A stretch of DNA of 64,000 nt from Nonomuraea wenchangensis (GCF_900111685.1 NZ_FOHX01000002.1:803869-867868); one strand, 5' to 3'; counted from the stretch's first letter, positions 46,290 through 55,331 are shown. Translations and numbers: made by a program. Notes: generated by a model from the sequence alone, not told the origin.

Positions 46290-47783
46290 TTGAAGCGCCT
46301 GCTCATCCCCCTCGCCGCCGCCGGCCTGACCGCCGCCACCTTCGCCTTTCCCGCCAGTGCCGAGCCGCACTGGGCCACCGACCCGCTCGCGCCGAAGCCC
46401 GCTGACGCCTACAGCAGCGCGAACTTCTGGCTCGACGCCAACGGCGCCGCCCTGCGCAAGGCCACCCAGTACTACTGGGACTTCAAGAACGTGCCCAAGC
46501 TCGTGGGCGCGCAGAGCAAGACCCCTGACGACGGCAAGCCCGGCCTGACCGCCCCCACCGGCTCCGTCGCCACCGCCACCAAGGTGAAGAACGTCAACCT
46601 GCCGAAGACCATCGGCAAGGTCTTCTTCATCGACCGCTCCGGCAAGTACCGCTGGTGTTCGGCCACCTCCATCCAGTCGCGCCACCGCAACCTGGTCGTC
46701 ACCGCCGGCCACTGCGTCTACGAGCGCGGCAAGGACGTCTTCCGCAAGTGGGTCTTCATCCCCGGCTACTACCAGGGCAAGGCCCCCTGGGGCATCTACG
46801 TCGGCGCCTACGCCTTCACCGCCTATGACCTCGACACCTACGACGACTACGACGGCGACTACGCCTTCGTGGCCGTCCACAACGGCGTCGCGCTCGGCGC
46901 CGAGAAGGAGGTCCCGCTCAGCGAGTACAAGGCGTGGCTCGGCGACAAGTGGATCAAGCCGCGTGAGATCTCCAAGGAGGAGTTCCTCAAGTGCCAGCTC
47001 AACCTCGGCGAGTGCTGGTCCGAGGGTGAGGACAAGGACAGCGACCTGGTCGGCCCCGACCATCCGGACGCGGTCCTGGAGAAGGTCGAGACCACCAAGG
47101 AGAAGTACGTCGCCGCCAAGGTCGGCAAGGGCCAAGGCTTCAAGTTCGGCGAGCCGGTCGTCGAGCAGGTGACGAAGAAGCAGTGGGACGACTACAAGGG
47201 CCTCGGCGAGAAGGGCACCGGCGCCGACAAGGCCGGCAACTACGCCATCACCCACTACTACACGCAGAAGTGGGTCAAGCCCGGCACGTCCCGCAAGTAC
47301 TTCGAGGGCCACTACTTCATCGGCGTGGCCAAGGACCTCGGCCGGCTCGGTGACGTCGTCGGCGGCCAGGGCTTCGCCTGGAACCAGCCCATGAACCAGA
47401 GCGTCATCGCCTTCGGCTACCCGAGCGCCCCGCACCCCGACGGCGACAAGCCCTACACCGGCCTGACGCCGAAGTACTGCATGGGCAAGACCGCCACGAA
47501 GATGTACCAGATCAACACCTTCAAGGTGGAGACGCACCAGGCGCTCAAGTGCTCGATGACGCCGGGCGCCGACGGCGGCCCCTGGCTGATCAAGTACAAC
47601 AACAACAAGCGCACCGGTTACGTCAACGGCGTGACGAGCACGTTCGCCGACCAGGACGGCAACAACCGGATCGACTTCATCAGCTCTCCGTACTTCGACG
47701 GCGAGGTCGCCGACGTCTACAACCAGGCGAGCCTGGCCGAGACGAAGGCCATCGTGAGCCCGAAGGGCGAGCTGTTGCAGTAA
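46290..47783 (+). CDS. Secreted trypsin-fold pseudoprotease, Ser replaced by Asp (paralogue 5)
   Basis: The 497-residue exported protein has a TTG start preceded by GGAGCC, and a signal peptide ending at PASAEP. The pro-region has ANFWLDANGAALRKA. His141 (VTAGHCVYE) and Asp190 (DGDYAFV) remain; the nucleophile motif is GADGGPW with Asp428. The insertion (about 200-348) is present but diverged, with an extra cysteine pair (KCQLNLGEC) not found in paralogues 3 and 4. No CRP-type site or leader block is seen in its 182-base upstream region, so its control may differ. Confidence 0.92.
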   Translation: MKRLLIPLAAAGLTAATFAFPASAEPHWATDPLAPKPADAYSSANFWLDANGAALRKATQYYWDFKNVPKLVGAQSKTPDDGKPGLTAPTGSVATATKVKNVNLPKTIGKVFFIDRSGKYRWCSATSIQSRHRNLVVTAGHCVYERGKDVFRKWVFIPGYYQGKAPWGIYVGAYAFTAYDLDTYDDYDGDYAFVAVHNGVALGAEKEVPLSEYKAWLGDKWIKPREISKEEFLKCQLNLGECWSEGEDKDSDLVGPDHPDAVLEKVETTKEKYVAAKVGKGQGFKFGEPVVEQVTKKQWDDYKGLGEKGTGADKAGNYAITHYYTQKWVKPGTSRKYFEGHYFIGVAKDLGRLGDVVGGQGFAWNQPMNQSVIAFGYPSAPHPDGDKPYTGLTPKYCMGKTATKMYQINTFKVETHQALKCSMTPGADGGPWLIKYNNNKRTGYVNGVTSTFADQDGNNRIDFISSPYFDGEVADVYNQASLAETKAIVSPKGELLQ

Positions 47784-47794
47784 CCCGGCAAGCG

Positions 47795-47829
47795 CGGCCC
47801 GGAGCGTCCTGCGTGGACGCTCCGGGCCG
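47795..47829. terminator. Strong bidirectional terminator after paralogue 5
   Basis: CGGCCCGGAGCGTCC pairs perfectly with GGACGCTCCGGGCCG around TGCGT, between paralogue 5 and the convergent regulator gene. Confidence 0.92.
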
Positions 47830-47837
47830 TCTGCATG

Positions 47838-49199
47838 TCAGACCACCGCGGCGAGCTGCCGGGTGGCCTCGTGCAGCTCCGCCACAGCCCCCTCATGCTT
47901 GTAAGGCTCCAGCCGCCGCCGCAGATCCGCGGCGTAGGACCGGGACCGGGCGGACTGGAGCTCGCCCGCCAGCGACAGGGCCCTGGAGGCGACCACGCAG
48001 GACTGCTCCAGCTCCCCGCACTGCAGCAGCCCCGCCGACAGCAGGGAGAGGTTGAACATGCGCCCCCGTACGAAGCGGGAGTCCATGTCGAGCGAGCGCC
48101 GCGCGTGCTGCACGGTCCGGTAGCCGTCGCCGAGGTCGCGGAAGCAGTGGGCGAACTTGGCGGACAGATAAGCCTCGTCGAAGTAGCCGAGCCACGAGGG
48201 CTCGTCGGCGGGCTTGCGGACCTCGAAGGAGTGCTCGGCCTGGTTGAGCGAGGCGCCGCAGGAGCGGGAGTCGCCCCGCACCGCGTGCGCGTGCGCCTCC
48301 AGGACGTGCGCGGAGGCCAGCAGGGTGCCGACGCCCGCGCCGCGGGCCGCGAGCTGGGCCGCCCGCGCGAGATCGAGCGCGTGGTCCGGCTGGCCCATGT
48401 AGATGGCCTGGTGGGCCATGCCGGCCAGGATCTCGCCGCCGAGCGTCTGGTCGCCGGCGCCCCTGGCCAGGCGGAGCGCCTGGATGAGGTAGCGCTGCGC
48501 GAGACCGTGCTGCTCCATGTCGTAGGCCATCCAGCCGGCCAGCCGGGTCAGCTCGGCGGCGGCCGCCGCGAGTTGCCGGCCGGTGGCGTCGCCGTAGGAG
48601 CCGTCCTTGAGCAGCGGCGAGACGGCCGTGTCGAGATATTTGATGACGGACGAGCGGACCCTGCCGCTGCCGAAACGGTTGTCGAGCTCCCCGAAGGACC
48701 GGGTCACCTCGTGGATGGCGGCGATGTCGGCGCGGCCCACGCGCCGCGCCCCGCCGCTGCTCGGGCGTCCCTCGGGTGGGGACGTCAGCCAGCGGACGGC
48801 TCCGACGGAGCCTGCTCCGATGGCGAAGGTCGAGTCGATCAGGAACCGCCGTCTCTCCACGTCGGCCCGCCACAGCGCGGTCACAGTCGCGACCCCCTCC
48901 TGCCAGGTGTGCGTGAACTCCTGTCCGAGATCGAGGGGCGTGATGACGGCGGGCATGCCCAGGTCTTCCGTGGTGACCGGCCTGCCCAGGCGCATCGCGA
49001 AGATCTCCGTGAGCAGTCCGGGGACCGGGTCCCTCGGTCGCTGGCCACCGATCCAGCGCAGCACCGAACTATGGTCGTACTTCAGGCCCGGAGTGCCGCG
49101 GGCGGCACCCAGGTCGTTGAGACGCCTGGCGAGTCCCTTGTGGGAGAAACCCGCCTCTGCGATGAGCTGCTGCAGCAGTCGGTTCGGCTCGCGTTCCAT
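47838..49199 (-). CDS. NsdA-like regulator with helical repeats
   Basis: The 453-residue protein has a short N-terminal helix-turn-helix-like region (LLQQLIAEAGFSHKGLARRLNDLG, then SSVLRWIGGQRPRDPVPGLL) followed by about 300 residues of helical, TPR-like repeats (LARAAQLAARGAGVGTLLASAHVLEAHAHAVRG in parts). The arrangement matches NsdA-type proteins, which act as negative regulators of development and antibiotic production in Streptomyces. The ATG at 49199 follows GAGGAG. It converges on the protease cluster; a role in its control is possible but not shown. Confidence 0.8.
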   Translation of the reverse strand: MEREPNRLLQQLIAEAGFSHKGLARRLNDLGAARGTPGLKYDHSSVLRWIGGQRPRDPVPGLLTEIFAMRLGRPVTTEDLGMPAVITPLDLGQEFTHTWQEGVATVTALWRADVERRRFLIDSTFAIGAGSVGAVRWLTSPPEGRPSSGGARRVGRADIAAIHEVTRSFGELDNRFGSGRVRSSVIKYLDTAVSPLLKDGSYGDATGRQLAAAAAELTRLAGWMAYDMEQHGLAQRYLIQALRLARGAGDQTLGGEILAGMAHQAIYMGQPDHALDLARAAQLAARGAGVGTLLASAHVLEAHAHAVRGDSRSCGASLNQAEHSFEVRKPADEPSWLGYFDEAYLSAKFAHCFRDLGDGYRTVQHARRSLDMDSRFVRGRMFNLSLLSAGLLQCGELEQSCVVASRALSLAGELQSARSRSYAADLRRRLEPYKHEGAVAELHEATRQLAAVV

Positions 49200-49363
49200 C
49201 GCTCTCCTCTGCACAGGAGTCGGCGCTCACGGTCATTACAGAGAGCTACAGTTATAGCACCTTGGGTAAAGGATGAGGGCCGTTCTCAAAGGTTGGCCCA
49301 ATTCTCTGCAACAACTTCCCGCAGCAGCTTCCTGCAGCCCGCCCGCCACCGGCAGCACGCGGC

Positions 49364-49395
49364 GGCGGGCGGGGCCCGCAAGAGCCCCGCCCGCC
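49364..49395 (-). terminator. Terminator after malic enzyme
   Basis: GGCGGGCGGGGC pairs perfectly with GCCCCGCCCGCC around an eight-base loop, about 50 bases beyond the malic enzyme stop. Confidence 0.85.
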
Positions 49396-49420
49396 GGAAG
49401 TCCGCCGAAAGCTCGCCGGA

Positions 49421-49450
49421 ACGAGCCGATCAGAGACGAGCCGATCAGAG
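49421..49450 (-). repeat. 15-base tandem duplication at malic enzyme stop
   Basis: ACGAGCCGATCAGAG occurs twice head to tail. Read on the minus strand, each copy carries CTCTGA, so the last codons and stop codon are duplicated in the same frame. Confidence 0.9.
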
Positions 49451-50665
49451 ACGGGCGACCCCGTCGGCGCGGGCCTGGGCGGCCACCGCGGCGGTGACGG
49501 CGGGCGCGACACGCTCGTCGAAGGGGCTCGGGATGACGTACGTCGCGGAGAGGTCGTCGCCCACGACGGCGGCGAGCGCGTCGGCCGCGGCCACCTTCAT
49601 GTTCTCGGTGATCGTGGAGGCCCGCACGTCGAGCGCGCCACGGAACACGCCGGGGAAGGCCAGCACGTTGTTGATCTGGTTGGGGAAGTCCGAGCGGCCG
49701 GTGGCGACGACCGCGGCGTGCCGGGCGGCGACCTCGGGGTGGACCTCGGGGGTGGGGTTGGACAGGGCGAAGACGATCGAGCCGTCCGCCATGGAGGCGA
49801 CGGCCTGCTCGCTCACCGTCGAGCCGGACAGTCCGACGAACACGTCGGCGCCGGCCAGGGCCTCCTCCGTGGAGCCGGTGAGCCCGGACCTGTTGGTGTC
49901 GCGGGCGAGCGCCTCCTTGACCGGGTTGAGCCCCTCCCTGCCCTGGTAGATCAGGCCCTTGGAGTCGGAGACCGCGATGTCGCCGATGCCGGCCTCCAGC
50001 AGGATGCGGGTCACCGCGACGCCGGAGGCGCCCGCGCCCGCGACGACGGCCCGCAGGTCGCCGAGCGTCCGGCCGGTCAGTCTGGCGGCGTTCTGGAGCG
50101 CGGCGAGCACCACGATGGCGGTGCCGTGCTGGTCGTCGTGGAAGACGGGGATGTCGAGCAGGTCGCGCAGGCGGGCCTCGACCTCGAAGCAGCGCGGCGC
50201 GCTGATGTCCTCGAGGTTGATGCCGCCGAACGACGGCGCGAGCCGCGCCACGGTCTCGACGAGCGCGTCGACTTCGGTGCAGTCGAGGCAGATGGGCACG
50301 GCGTCGACGCCGCCGAACTCCTTGAACAGCAGCGCCTTGCCCTCCATGACGGGCATGGCGGCGGCCGGGCCGATGTCCCCGAGTCCGAGCACGGCGGTGC
50401 CGTCGGAGACCACGGCGACGACCCTGGAGGCCCAGGTGTAGTCGTGGACGAGCGCGGGCGTCTCGGCGATGGCGGTGCAGACCCGGGCGACGCCGGGCGT
50501 GTAGGCGAGCGACAGGTCGTCGGCGTCGCGGACGGGAATGGTGGAGCGGATCTCGATCTTGCCCCCGCGGTGCAGCGCGAAGGCGGGATCGAGATCGAGA
50601 TTCTCGACGGACGAGGAACCTGGCGCAGAAGCGGGCGTGACAGCCACAGCGACCCCTGGAGTCAT
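49445..50665 (-). CDS. NAD(P)-dependent malic enzyme
   Basis: The 406-residue enzyme converts malate to pyruvate and CO2. It shows LSLAYTPGVARVC with the catalytic Tyr, LGLGDIGPAAAMPVMEGKALLFKEFGGVDAVPICLD in parts with the catalytic Lys, HDDQHGTAIV for the metal aspartates, and a Rossmann loop VVAGAGASGVAV. Length fits the short bacterial form without the phosphotransacetylase domain. It stands alone. Cofactor preference is unclear. Confidence 0.95.
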   Translation of the reverse strand: MTPGVAVAVTPASAPGSSSVENLDLDPAFALHRGGKIEIRSTIPVRDADDLSLAYTPGVARVCTAIAETPALVHDYTWASRVVAVVSDGTAVLGLGDIGPAAAMPVMEGKALLFKEFGGVDAVPICLDCTEVDALVETVARLAPSFGGINLEDISAPRCFEVEARLRDLLDIPVFHDDQHGTAIVVLAALQNAARLTGRTLGDLRAVVAGAGASGVAVTRILLEAGIGDIAVSDSKGLIYQGREGLNPVKEALARDTNRSGLTGSTEEALAGADVFVGLSGSTVSEQAVASMADGSIVFALSNPTPEVHPEVAARHAAVVATGRSDFPNQINNVLAFPGVFRGALDVRASTITENMKVAAADALAAVVGDDLSATYVIPSPFDERVAPAVTAAVAAQARADGVARL

Positions 50666-50966
50666 CGGAAGCGGAACGAACTTCGGAGGATGATCGCGAG
50701 CGGGTTGGCTTCTTGTAGCTGCCAGGGCCCCTCGGCGTCATCTCGTGATGGGGGTTCGGGGGTCACCCGTCGTCCCATAGTGCCACATCGTGAGACGGTG
50801 TTCCGAGTCAGCGTCCCCGGTGGGGCACAGTAGGGCGACCGGATGGACGGTTCGAGGCCGTTCTGTTGACGCATCGTTAAACCGCCGATGACGGAACGGC
50901 ACAAAATCGCATCTAAACTGCACAAAACGCAAGTTCTGTGGCTTTTCACTTCCTAGGAGGCCGTAC
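50666..50966 (+). promoter_or_regulatory. Promoter region of amino acid ABC operon with GCACAAAA repeats
   Basis: This 301-base region has no gene. GCACAAAA occurs at 50899 and 50920, exactly 21 bases (two helical turns) apart, 40-68 bases before the binding-protein start. TAAACT between them could be a -10 box. An activator or repressor binding one DNA face is plausible. Confidence 0.35.
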
Positions 50967-51824
50967 ATGGCCCTCAGCCCCAAGGGCCGCCGTGGCTACG
51001 CCGCCGGCGCGCTCGCCGTGACCGCCGCTCTCGCCCTGTCCGCCTGCGGCAGCGACTCCGGTTCGGGCGGCGCCGACACCAGCGCCAGCGCCGGCTCGGG
51101 CGCCGCCGCTGTGAAGCTGGTGCAGCCCGGCAAGCTCACGGTCTGCACCAACGTCCCCTACGAGCCGTTCCAGTTCAAGGACGGGAGCGGCAACGTCGTC
51201 GGCTTCGACGTCGACATCGTGGACCTCGCCGCCAAGAAGCTCGGCGTCACCCAGAACATCGTGGACATCGACTTCGCGGTGATCAAGAGTGGCGCCGCCA
51301 TGGCCGCCGGCAAGTGCGACGTCGCCGCCGCGGGCATGACCATCACCCCCGAGCGGGCCCAGAACATCACCTTCTCCGACCCGTACTTCGACGCCACGCA
51401 GGCCCTGCTGGCCAAGAAGGGCACGGGCGCGAAGTCCCTGGAGGACGTCAAGGCGAAGGGACTCAAGCTCGGCGCCCAGGCCAGCACCACCGGCCTCGAC
51501 TACGCCAAGAAGCAGGGCTTCAACCCCACCGAGTACGCCGACTCGCCCAAGGAACTGCTGGCGCTCCAGGCCGGCCAGGCCGACGTCATCATCCAGGACC
51601 TGCCGGTCGTGCTCACCTGGCTGAAGAAGCCGGAGGTCGCCGAGAAGTTCGAGCTGATCGCCAGCCTCGACACCGGCGAGCAGTACGGCATCGGCATGAA
51701 GAAGGACGCCGACCCGACCCTCGTCAAGACCATCAACGAGGAGCTGGCCAAGGCCAAGCAGGACGGCACCTACGAGAAGATCTACATGAAGTGGTTCGGC
51801 AAGAAGCCCGGCGAGCTGGGCTGA
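50967..51824 (+). CDS. Polar amino acid ABC transporter substrate-binding lipoprotein
   Basis: The 285-residue lipoprotein has a lipobox LALSACG and the SBP_bac_3 fold: KLTVCTNVPYEPFQF, VVGFDVDIVDLAAKKLG, AAAGMTITPERAQNITFSDPYF in parts and GIGMKKDADPTL. The ligand is probably glutamine, glutamate or another polar amino acid. The ATG follows AGGAGG. It leads a three-gene operon (3-base gap to the permease). Confidence 0.94.
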   Translation: MALSPKGRRGYAAGALAVTAALALSACGSDSGSGGADTSASAGSGAAAVKLVQPGKLTVCTNVPYEPFQFKDGSGNVVGFDVDIVDLAAKKLGVTQNIVDIDFAVIKSGAAMAAGKCDVAAAGMTITPERAQNITFSDPYFDATQALLAKKGTGAKSLEDVKAKGLKLGAQASTTGLDYAKKQGFNPTEYADSPKELLALQAGQADVIIQDLPVVLTWLKKPEVAEKFELIASLDTGEQYGIGMKKDADPTLVKTINEELAKAKQDGTYEKIYMKWFGKKPGELG

Positions 51825-51827
51825 TCC

Positions 51828-52655
51828 ATGACCGACCTGCCCAAGACGGCTGAGCCTGCCCGCGCCAGGCTCAGCCCGCGGAAGAAGCAGCAGATCAGCC
51901 GCGCCGTCCAGTACGCCCTGCTGGTCGTCGCGCTGGTCGCCATCGTCCTGTACGCCGACTGGGGCAGCCTGGCACAGAACTTCGCCAAGGTCGACGTGGC
52001 CGAGCACGCGCTGCCCGAGCTGTTCACGATCGCGTTGCGGAACACGATCATCTACGCGGTCGGCGGGTTCGTCTTCGCGTTCGTGCTCGGGCTGCTGCTG
52101 GCACTCATGCGGCTGTCGCAGGTGCGGCCGTACCGATGGATCGCGGTCGTCTACATCGAGATCTTCCGCGGCCTGCCCGCGCTGCTGATCTTCCTGATGA
52201 TCACCTTCCTGCCGCTGGCGCTGCCGGGCTTCCAGGTGCCCTTCGGCACGTACGGGCAGGGCATCCTGGGCCTCGGCCTGGTGGGCGCCGCCTACCAGGC
52301 CGAGGTCTTCCGCGCGGGCCTGCAGGCCGTGCCCAAGGGGCAGACGGAGGCGGCCAGGTCGCTCGGCATGTCCGCCACCCGCGCCCAGGTCACGGTGATC
52401 ATCCCGCAGGCCATCAGGATGGTCATCCCGCCCACCACCAACCAGTTCGTGGCGCTGCTCAAGGACTCCTCCCTGGTGCTGTTCCTGGGCGTGTCCGGCG
52501 AGTACGTCGAGCTGGCCAAGTTCGGCAACGACCTGGCCTCCCAGTACGCCAACGCCACCCCGATCATGGTGGCGGGCGTGACGTACCTGATCGTCACCAT
52601 CCCGCTGGGATACCTCGCCTCCCGGCTGGAGGGGCGCAAGGGGAGGAAGCCATGA
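51828..52655 (+). CDS. Amino acid ABC transporter permease
   Basis: The 275-residue inner membrane protein has about five to six membrane helices and the HisM/GlnP-type EAA loop ([25 protein letters not shown] in parts). [12 protein letters not shown] begins the transporter domain after an N-terminal cytosolic stretch of about 30 residues and one leading helix. Its stop overlaps the ATPase gene as ATGA. Confidence 0.94.
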   Translation: MTDLPKTAEPARARLSPRKKQQISRAVQYALLVVALVAIVLYADWGSLAQNFAKVDVAEHALPELFTIALRNTIIYAVGGFVFAFVLGLLLALMRLSQVRPYRWIAVVYIEIFRGLPALLIFLMITFLPLALPGFQVPFGTYGQGILGLGLVGAAYQAEVFRAGLQAVPKGQTEAARSLGMSATRAQVTVIIPQAIRMVIPPTTNQFVALLKDSSLVLFLGVSGEYVELAKFGNDLASQYANATPIMVAGVTYLIVTIPLGYLASRLEGRKGRKP

Positions 52656-53395
52656 CGCACGCCATCGAGATCGCGGACCTCCACAAGTCCTTCGGCGACA
52701 ACCAGGTGCTCCAGGGCATCGACCTGACCGTCGAGCCCGGCCAGGTGGTGTGCGTCATCGGCCCGTCGGGGTCGGGCAAGTCCACGCTGCTGCGCTGCGT
52801 GAACCTGCTGGAGACGCCCACCAAGGGCAAGGTCTTCGTGGAGGGCGTCGAGGTCACCGACCCCGACGTGGACCTCGACGCGGTACGCCGCCGCATCGGC
52901 ATGGTCTTCCAGCAGTTCAACCTGTTCCCGCACATGACCGCGCTGCAGAACGTCATGATCGCCCAGCGGCGGGTGCTGAAGCGGGGCAGGAGCGAGGCCG
53001 AGGCCATCGCCAGGGAGAACCTGGAGAAGGTGGGCGTCGGCGACAAGTGCGACACCCTTCCCGGGCAGTTGTCGGGCGGGCAGCAGCAGCGCGTCGCGAT
53101 CGCCCGCGCCCTCGCCATGAACCCCGACCTCATGCTCTTCGACGAGCCCACCTCGGCGCTCGACCCCGAGCTGGTCGGCGACGTGCTCGCCGTCATGCGC
53201 AAGCTGGCGGAGGAGGGCATGACCATGCTCGTGGTCACCCACGAGATGGGCTTCGCCCGCGAGGTGGCCGACCGGGTGGTGTTCATGGACGGCGGCGTGG
53301 TCGTCGAGGACGGCCCGGCGTCCCAGGTGATCGGCGATCCATCCCAGGAGCGGACGAAGGCGTTCCTGCGGCGCGTGCTGCACCCCGAGGGCTGA
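52652..53395 (+). CDS. Amino acid ABC transporter ATP-binding protein
   Basis: The 247-residue GlnQ-type ATPase has Walker [17 protein letters not shown]-loop [17 protein letters not shown], signature [15 protein letters not shown], Walker [14 protein letters not shown] and H-loop VVTHEMGFA. It powers uptake by the two preceding gene products. A long palindromic terminator starts two bases after its stop. Confidence 0.95.
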   Translation: MTHAIEIADLHKSFGDNQVLQGIDLTVEPGQVVCVIGPSGSGKSTLLRCVNLLETPTKGKVFVEGVEVTDPDVDLDAVRRRIGMVFQQFNLFPHMTALQNVMIAQRRVLKRGRSEAEAIARENLEKVGVGDKCDTLPGQLSGGQQQRVAIARALAMNPDLMLFDEPTSALDPELVGDVLAVMRKLAEEGMTMLVVTHEMGFAREVADRVVFMDGGVVVEDGPASQVIGDPSQERTKAFLRRVLHPEG

Positions 53396-53396
53396 T

Positions 53397-53436
53397 CCCG
53401 GTGGGGGCTCCGGCGCGCGCCGGAGCCCCCACCGGG
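53397..53436 (+). terminator. 40-base perfect palindrome, terminator of ABC operon
   Basis: Twenty bases (53397-53416, CCCGGTGGGGGCTCCGGCGC) are followed directly by their exact complement. The RNA would form a very stable hairpin closing with a minimal loop. Confidence 0.92.
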
Positions 53437-53453
53437 GTGTGTAATACTCCGGC

Positions 53454-53882
53454 ATGGACCTGACCTCTTACGCCTCGTGGGCGGTCCGGCTCGTCAACGA
53501 TCTCGTGCCGCCGCCCGAGCTGATCCGGCTGCGCCAGGAGCTGGCCGAGGTCTTCGACGTGGCCGGCGACGAGCGGGCCGTGGCCGAACGGCTCAACGCC
53601 CTGCTCGTGCGCTATCCCGTACGACCCCAGCTCTCGGCCCACGACGGCGGGCCCTGGCACCTGCACCTGGCCGAGGACCCGGCGGCCACCGCGGTGATGG
53701 GCCTCGCCGCGGTCGTCGCGGAGCTGGGCGCGGACCGGCTGGGCCGCTGCCGTGAGCCGCGCTGCGGCCGGGCCTTCCTCGACACCTCGTCCAACCGCTC
53801 CCGCCGCTACTGCTCGGCCCGCTGCGCCAGCCGCGCCAACGTGGCCGCCTACCGCGCCCGCCGCCGCCAGGAGACGCCCTGA
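53454..53882 (+). CDS. CGNR-type zinc-finger protein with ABATE-like domain
   Basis: The 142-residue protein has a helical N-terminal ABATE-like region and a C-terminal zinc motif: GRCREPRCGRAFLDTSSNRSRRYCS in parts, then ARCASRANVAAYRARR. The four zinc cysteines (about 100, 105, 121, 125) are present, but the name-giving C-G-N-R reads C-A-S-R. Such proteins are presumed DNA-binding stress regulators. The N-terminal domain is shorter than usual. Its stop lies in a 10-base tandem repeat. Confidence 0.85.
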   Translation: MDLTSYASWAVRLVNDLVPPPELIRLRQELAEVFDVAGDERAVAERLNALLVRYPVRPQLSAHDGGPWHLHLAEDPAATAVMGLAAVVAELGADRLGRCREPRCGRAFLDTSSNRSRRYCSARCASRANVAAYRARRRQETP

Positions 53883-53910
53883 GCCGCCCTGAGCCGTCCT
53901 GAGCCGGGCG
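53871..53910 (+). repeat. 10-base imperfect tandem repeat across CGNR stop
   Basis: GAGACGCCCT, GAGCCGCCCT, GAGCCGTCCT and GAGCCGGGCG follow in register; further CCTGAGCCG copies occur to 53960. The CGNR stop TGA spans units 1 and 2. Confidence 0.8.
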
Positions 53911-53962
53911 CCGGAGCTCCTAGGCCGTCCTGAGCCGCCCGAGCGGTCGTCCTGAGCCGCGG

Positions 53963-54259
53963 TCACCGCCGCCGGCGGACCAGCGGCCAGTACCGCAGCA
54001 CGACGCGCCCCACGATGTCGTGGACCGGCCCGAAGTCCCAGCTGTCGCGCCGCCCGCTCGCCCGCTGGTTGTCGCTCTCCAGCCACCATCCGTCCGCTCC
54101 GTGCCACTGCGCCCGTTTCACGATGAGCCGTTCGGGATCGCCGGGCAGCCGGGCGACGACGACGTCGCCGGGGCGCACGGGGGCGTTCCTGCGCACGAGG
54201 AGCCAGTCGCCGGGAACCAGGCCGGGCCGCATGGAATCGCCCTCGACACGCACTCTCAT
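53963..54259 (-). CDS. sodX: Nickel SOD maturation protease (S26 signal-peptidase family)
   Basis: The 98-residue protease removes the leader of the nickel superoxide dismutase. The catalytic serine is in EGDSMRPGL (Ser9 from this start) and the lysine in RLIVKRAQW (Lys48). GDWLLVRRN and GDVVVARLPG are family box sequences. No membrane anchor is seen, as usual for this cytosolic subtype. The start at 54259 is the only ATG close to the domain; the frame is open further upstream to 54373, overlapping sodN, without a convincing start. It is divergent from sodN, 88 bases away. Confidence 0.9.
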   Translation of the reverse strand: MRVRVEGDSMRPGLVPGDWLLVRRNAPVRPGDVVVARLPGDPERLIVKRAQWHGADGWWLESDNQRASGRRDSWDFGPVHDIVGRVVLRYWPLVRRRR

Positions 54260-54347
54260 GGGCTCTACCCCCCACTCCGCCGCCTTCCGGACCCGAGTAA
54301 GGTCGGTTGTGGACCAAGCTGATTCAGCATCCAGGAAGGACTTTCCG

Positions 54348-54749
54348 ATGCTCGCACGACTGCTACGACCCAAGCACGTCGCCTCCGCGCACTGCGACCT
54401 GCCCTGCGGGGTCTACGACCCCGCCCAGGCCCGCATCGAGGCCGAGTCGGTCAAGGCAATCATGGAGAAGTACGCGGCCAACGAGGACCCGGTGTTCCGC
54501 GGCCGCGCGCTGCACATCAAGGAGGAGCGCGCTGAGCTGGTCAAGCACCACCTCTGGGTGCTCTGGACCGACTACTTCAAGCCGCCGCACCTTGAGCAGT
54601 ACCCTCAGCTCCACCAGCTCTTCTGGGACGCCACGAAGCTCGCTGGAGCCGCGGGCGCCAAGGGCACGGTCGACGCCGCCAAGGCGGACGAGCTGCTGGG
54701 CAAGATCGACGAGATCTCCAAGATCTTCTGGGAGACCAAGGCGGCCTAA
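54348..54749 (+). CDS. sodN: Nickel-containing superoxide dismutase
   Basis: The 133-residue enzyme dismutates superoxide. A 14-residue leader (MLARLLRPKHVASA) precedes the nickel hook HCDLPCGVYDPAQ, whose N-terminal His, Cys2 and Cys6 (mature numbering) bind nickel after cleavage. The rest is a four-helix bundle. GGAAGGA precedes the ATG. The maturation protease gene is divergent. A strong terminator follows. In Streptomyces this gene is nickel-induced; I did not identify the operator. Confidence 0.97.
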   Translation: MLARLLRPKHVASAHCDLPCGVYDPAQARIEAESVKAIMEKYAANEDPVFRGRALHIKEERAELVKHHLWVLWTDYFKPPHLEQYPQLHQLFWDATKLAGAAGAKGTVDAAKADELLGKIDEISKIFWETKAA

Positions 54750-54757
54750 AACGGCAC

Positions 54758-54794
54758 AAAGGCTCTGCGCGGTTCACGACCGCGCAGAGCCTTT
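54758..54794 (+). terminator. Terminator after sodN
   Basis: AAAGGCTCTGCGCGGT pairs perfectly with ACCGCGCAGAGCCTTT around TCACG, and a T4 run spans its end. Confidence 0.95.
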
Positions 54795-54876
54795 TCCGTA
54801 GATGGCGAGTCTGATTCGTCCAAGCACCTCTCCGGAGCGGTAAGTTGCAGTTGGCGTCGGATATGCGAGGAGGAAC

Positions 54877-55314
54877 GTGACCGAGGAAACCGAGACGCGC
54901 GCGCAGGGCGTGGCCGGCATCCGCGACGTGGTGAGCATCCGGCTCCCCGCCGCGAGCGCCTACCTGTCCGTGCTGCGCACAGCCACCGCTGGGCTGGCGG
55001 CGCGGCTGGACTTCACGCTGGACGAGATCGAGGACCTGCGGATCGCGGTCGACGAGGCGTGCGCCATGCTGCTCAACGAGGCGGTGCCCGGCACCGACCT
55101 CACCGCCGAGTTCGAGCTGACCGGGCAGGAGATGCAGGTCAGGGTCGAGGTGGCGACGGTCGGGAGTTCCGCGCCCAAGCGTGACGACTTCGCCTGGATG
55201 GTGCTCACCGCGCTGGCCGACGACGTCGACGCGGTGACCGACAGCGCCGACCGCATGGCCATCGTCCTCCGTAAGCGCCGAGGGGCGGCTCAGAGCACGG
55301 CGGGGCCGGCGTGA
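54877..55314 (+). CDS. Anti-sigma factor, RsbW-like ATPase
   Basis: The 145-residue serine kinase/anti-sigma protein has a HATPase_c_2 core: LDEIEDLRIAVDEACAMLLNEAVPG contains the N box (E-A-C and N residues). The ATP-lid glycines are weak, as in several actinobacterial members of this class. It should hold the sigma factor encoded just downstream. The GTG at 54877 follows GAGGA. Its stop overlaps a GTG of the sigma gene (55311). Confidence 0.88.
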   Translation: MTEETETRAQGVAGIRDVVSIRLPAASAYLSVLRTATAGLAARLDFTLDEIEDLRIAVDEACAMLLNEAVPGTDLTAEFELTGQEMQVRVEVATVGSSAPKRDDFAWMVLTALADDVDAVTDSADRMAIVLRKRRGAAQSTAGPA

Positions 55315-55331
55315 CGGAAAGGACTGGAGCC

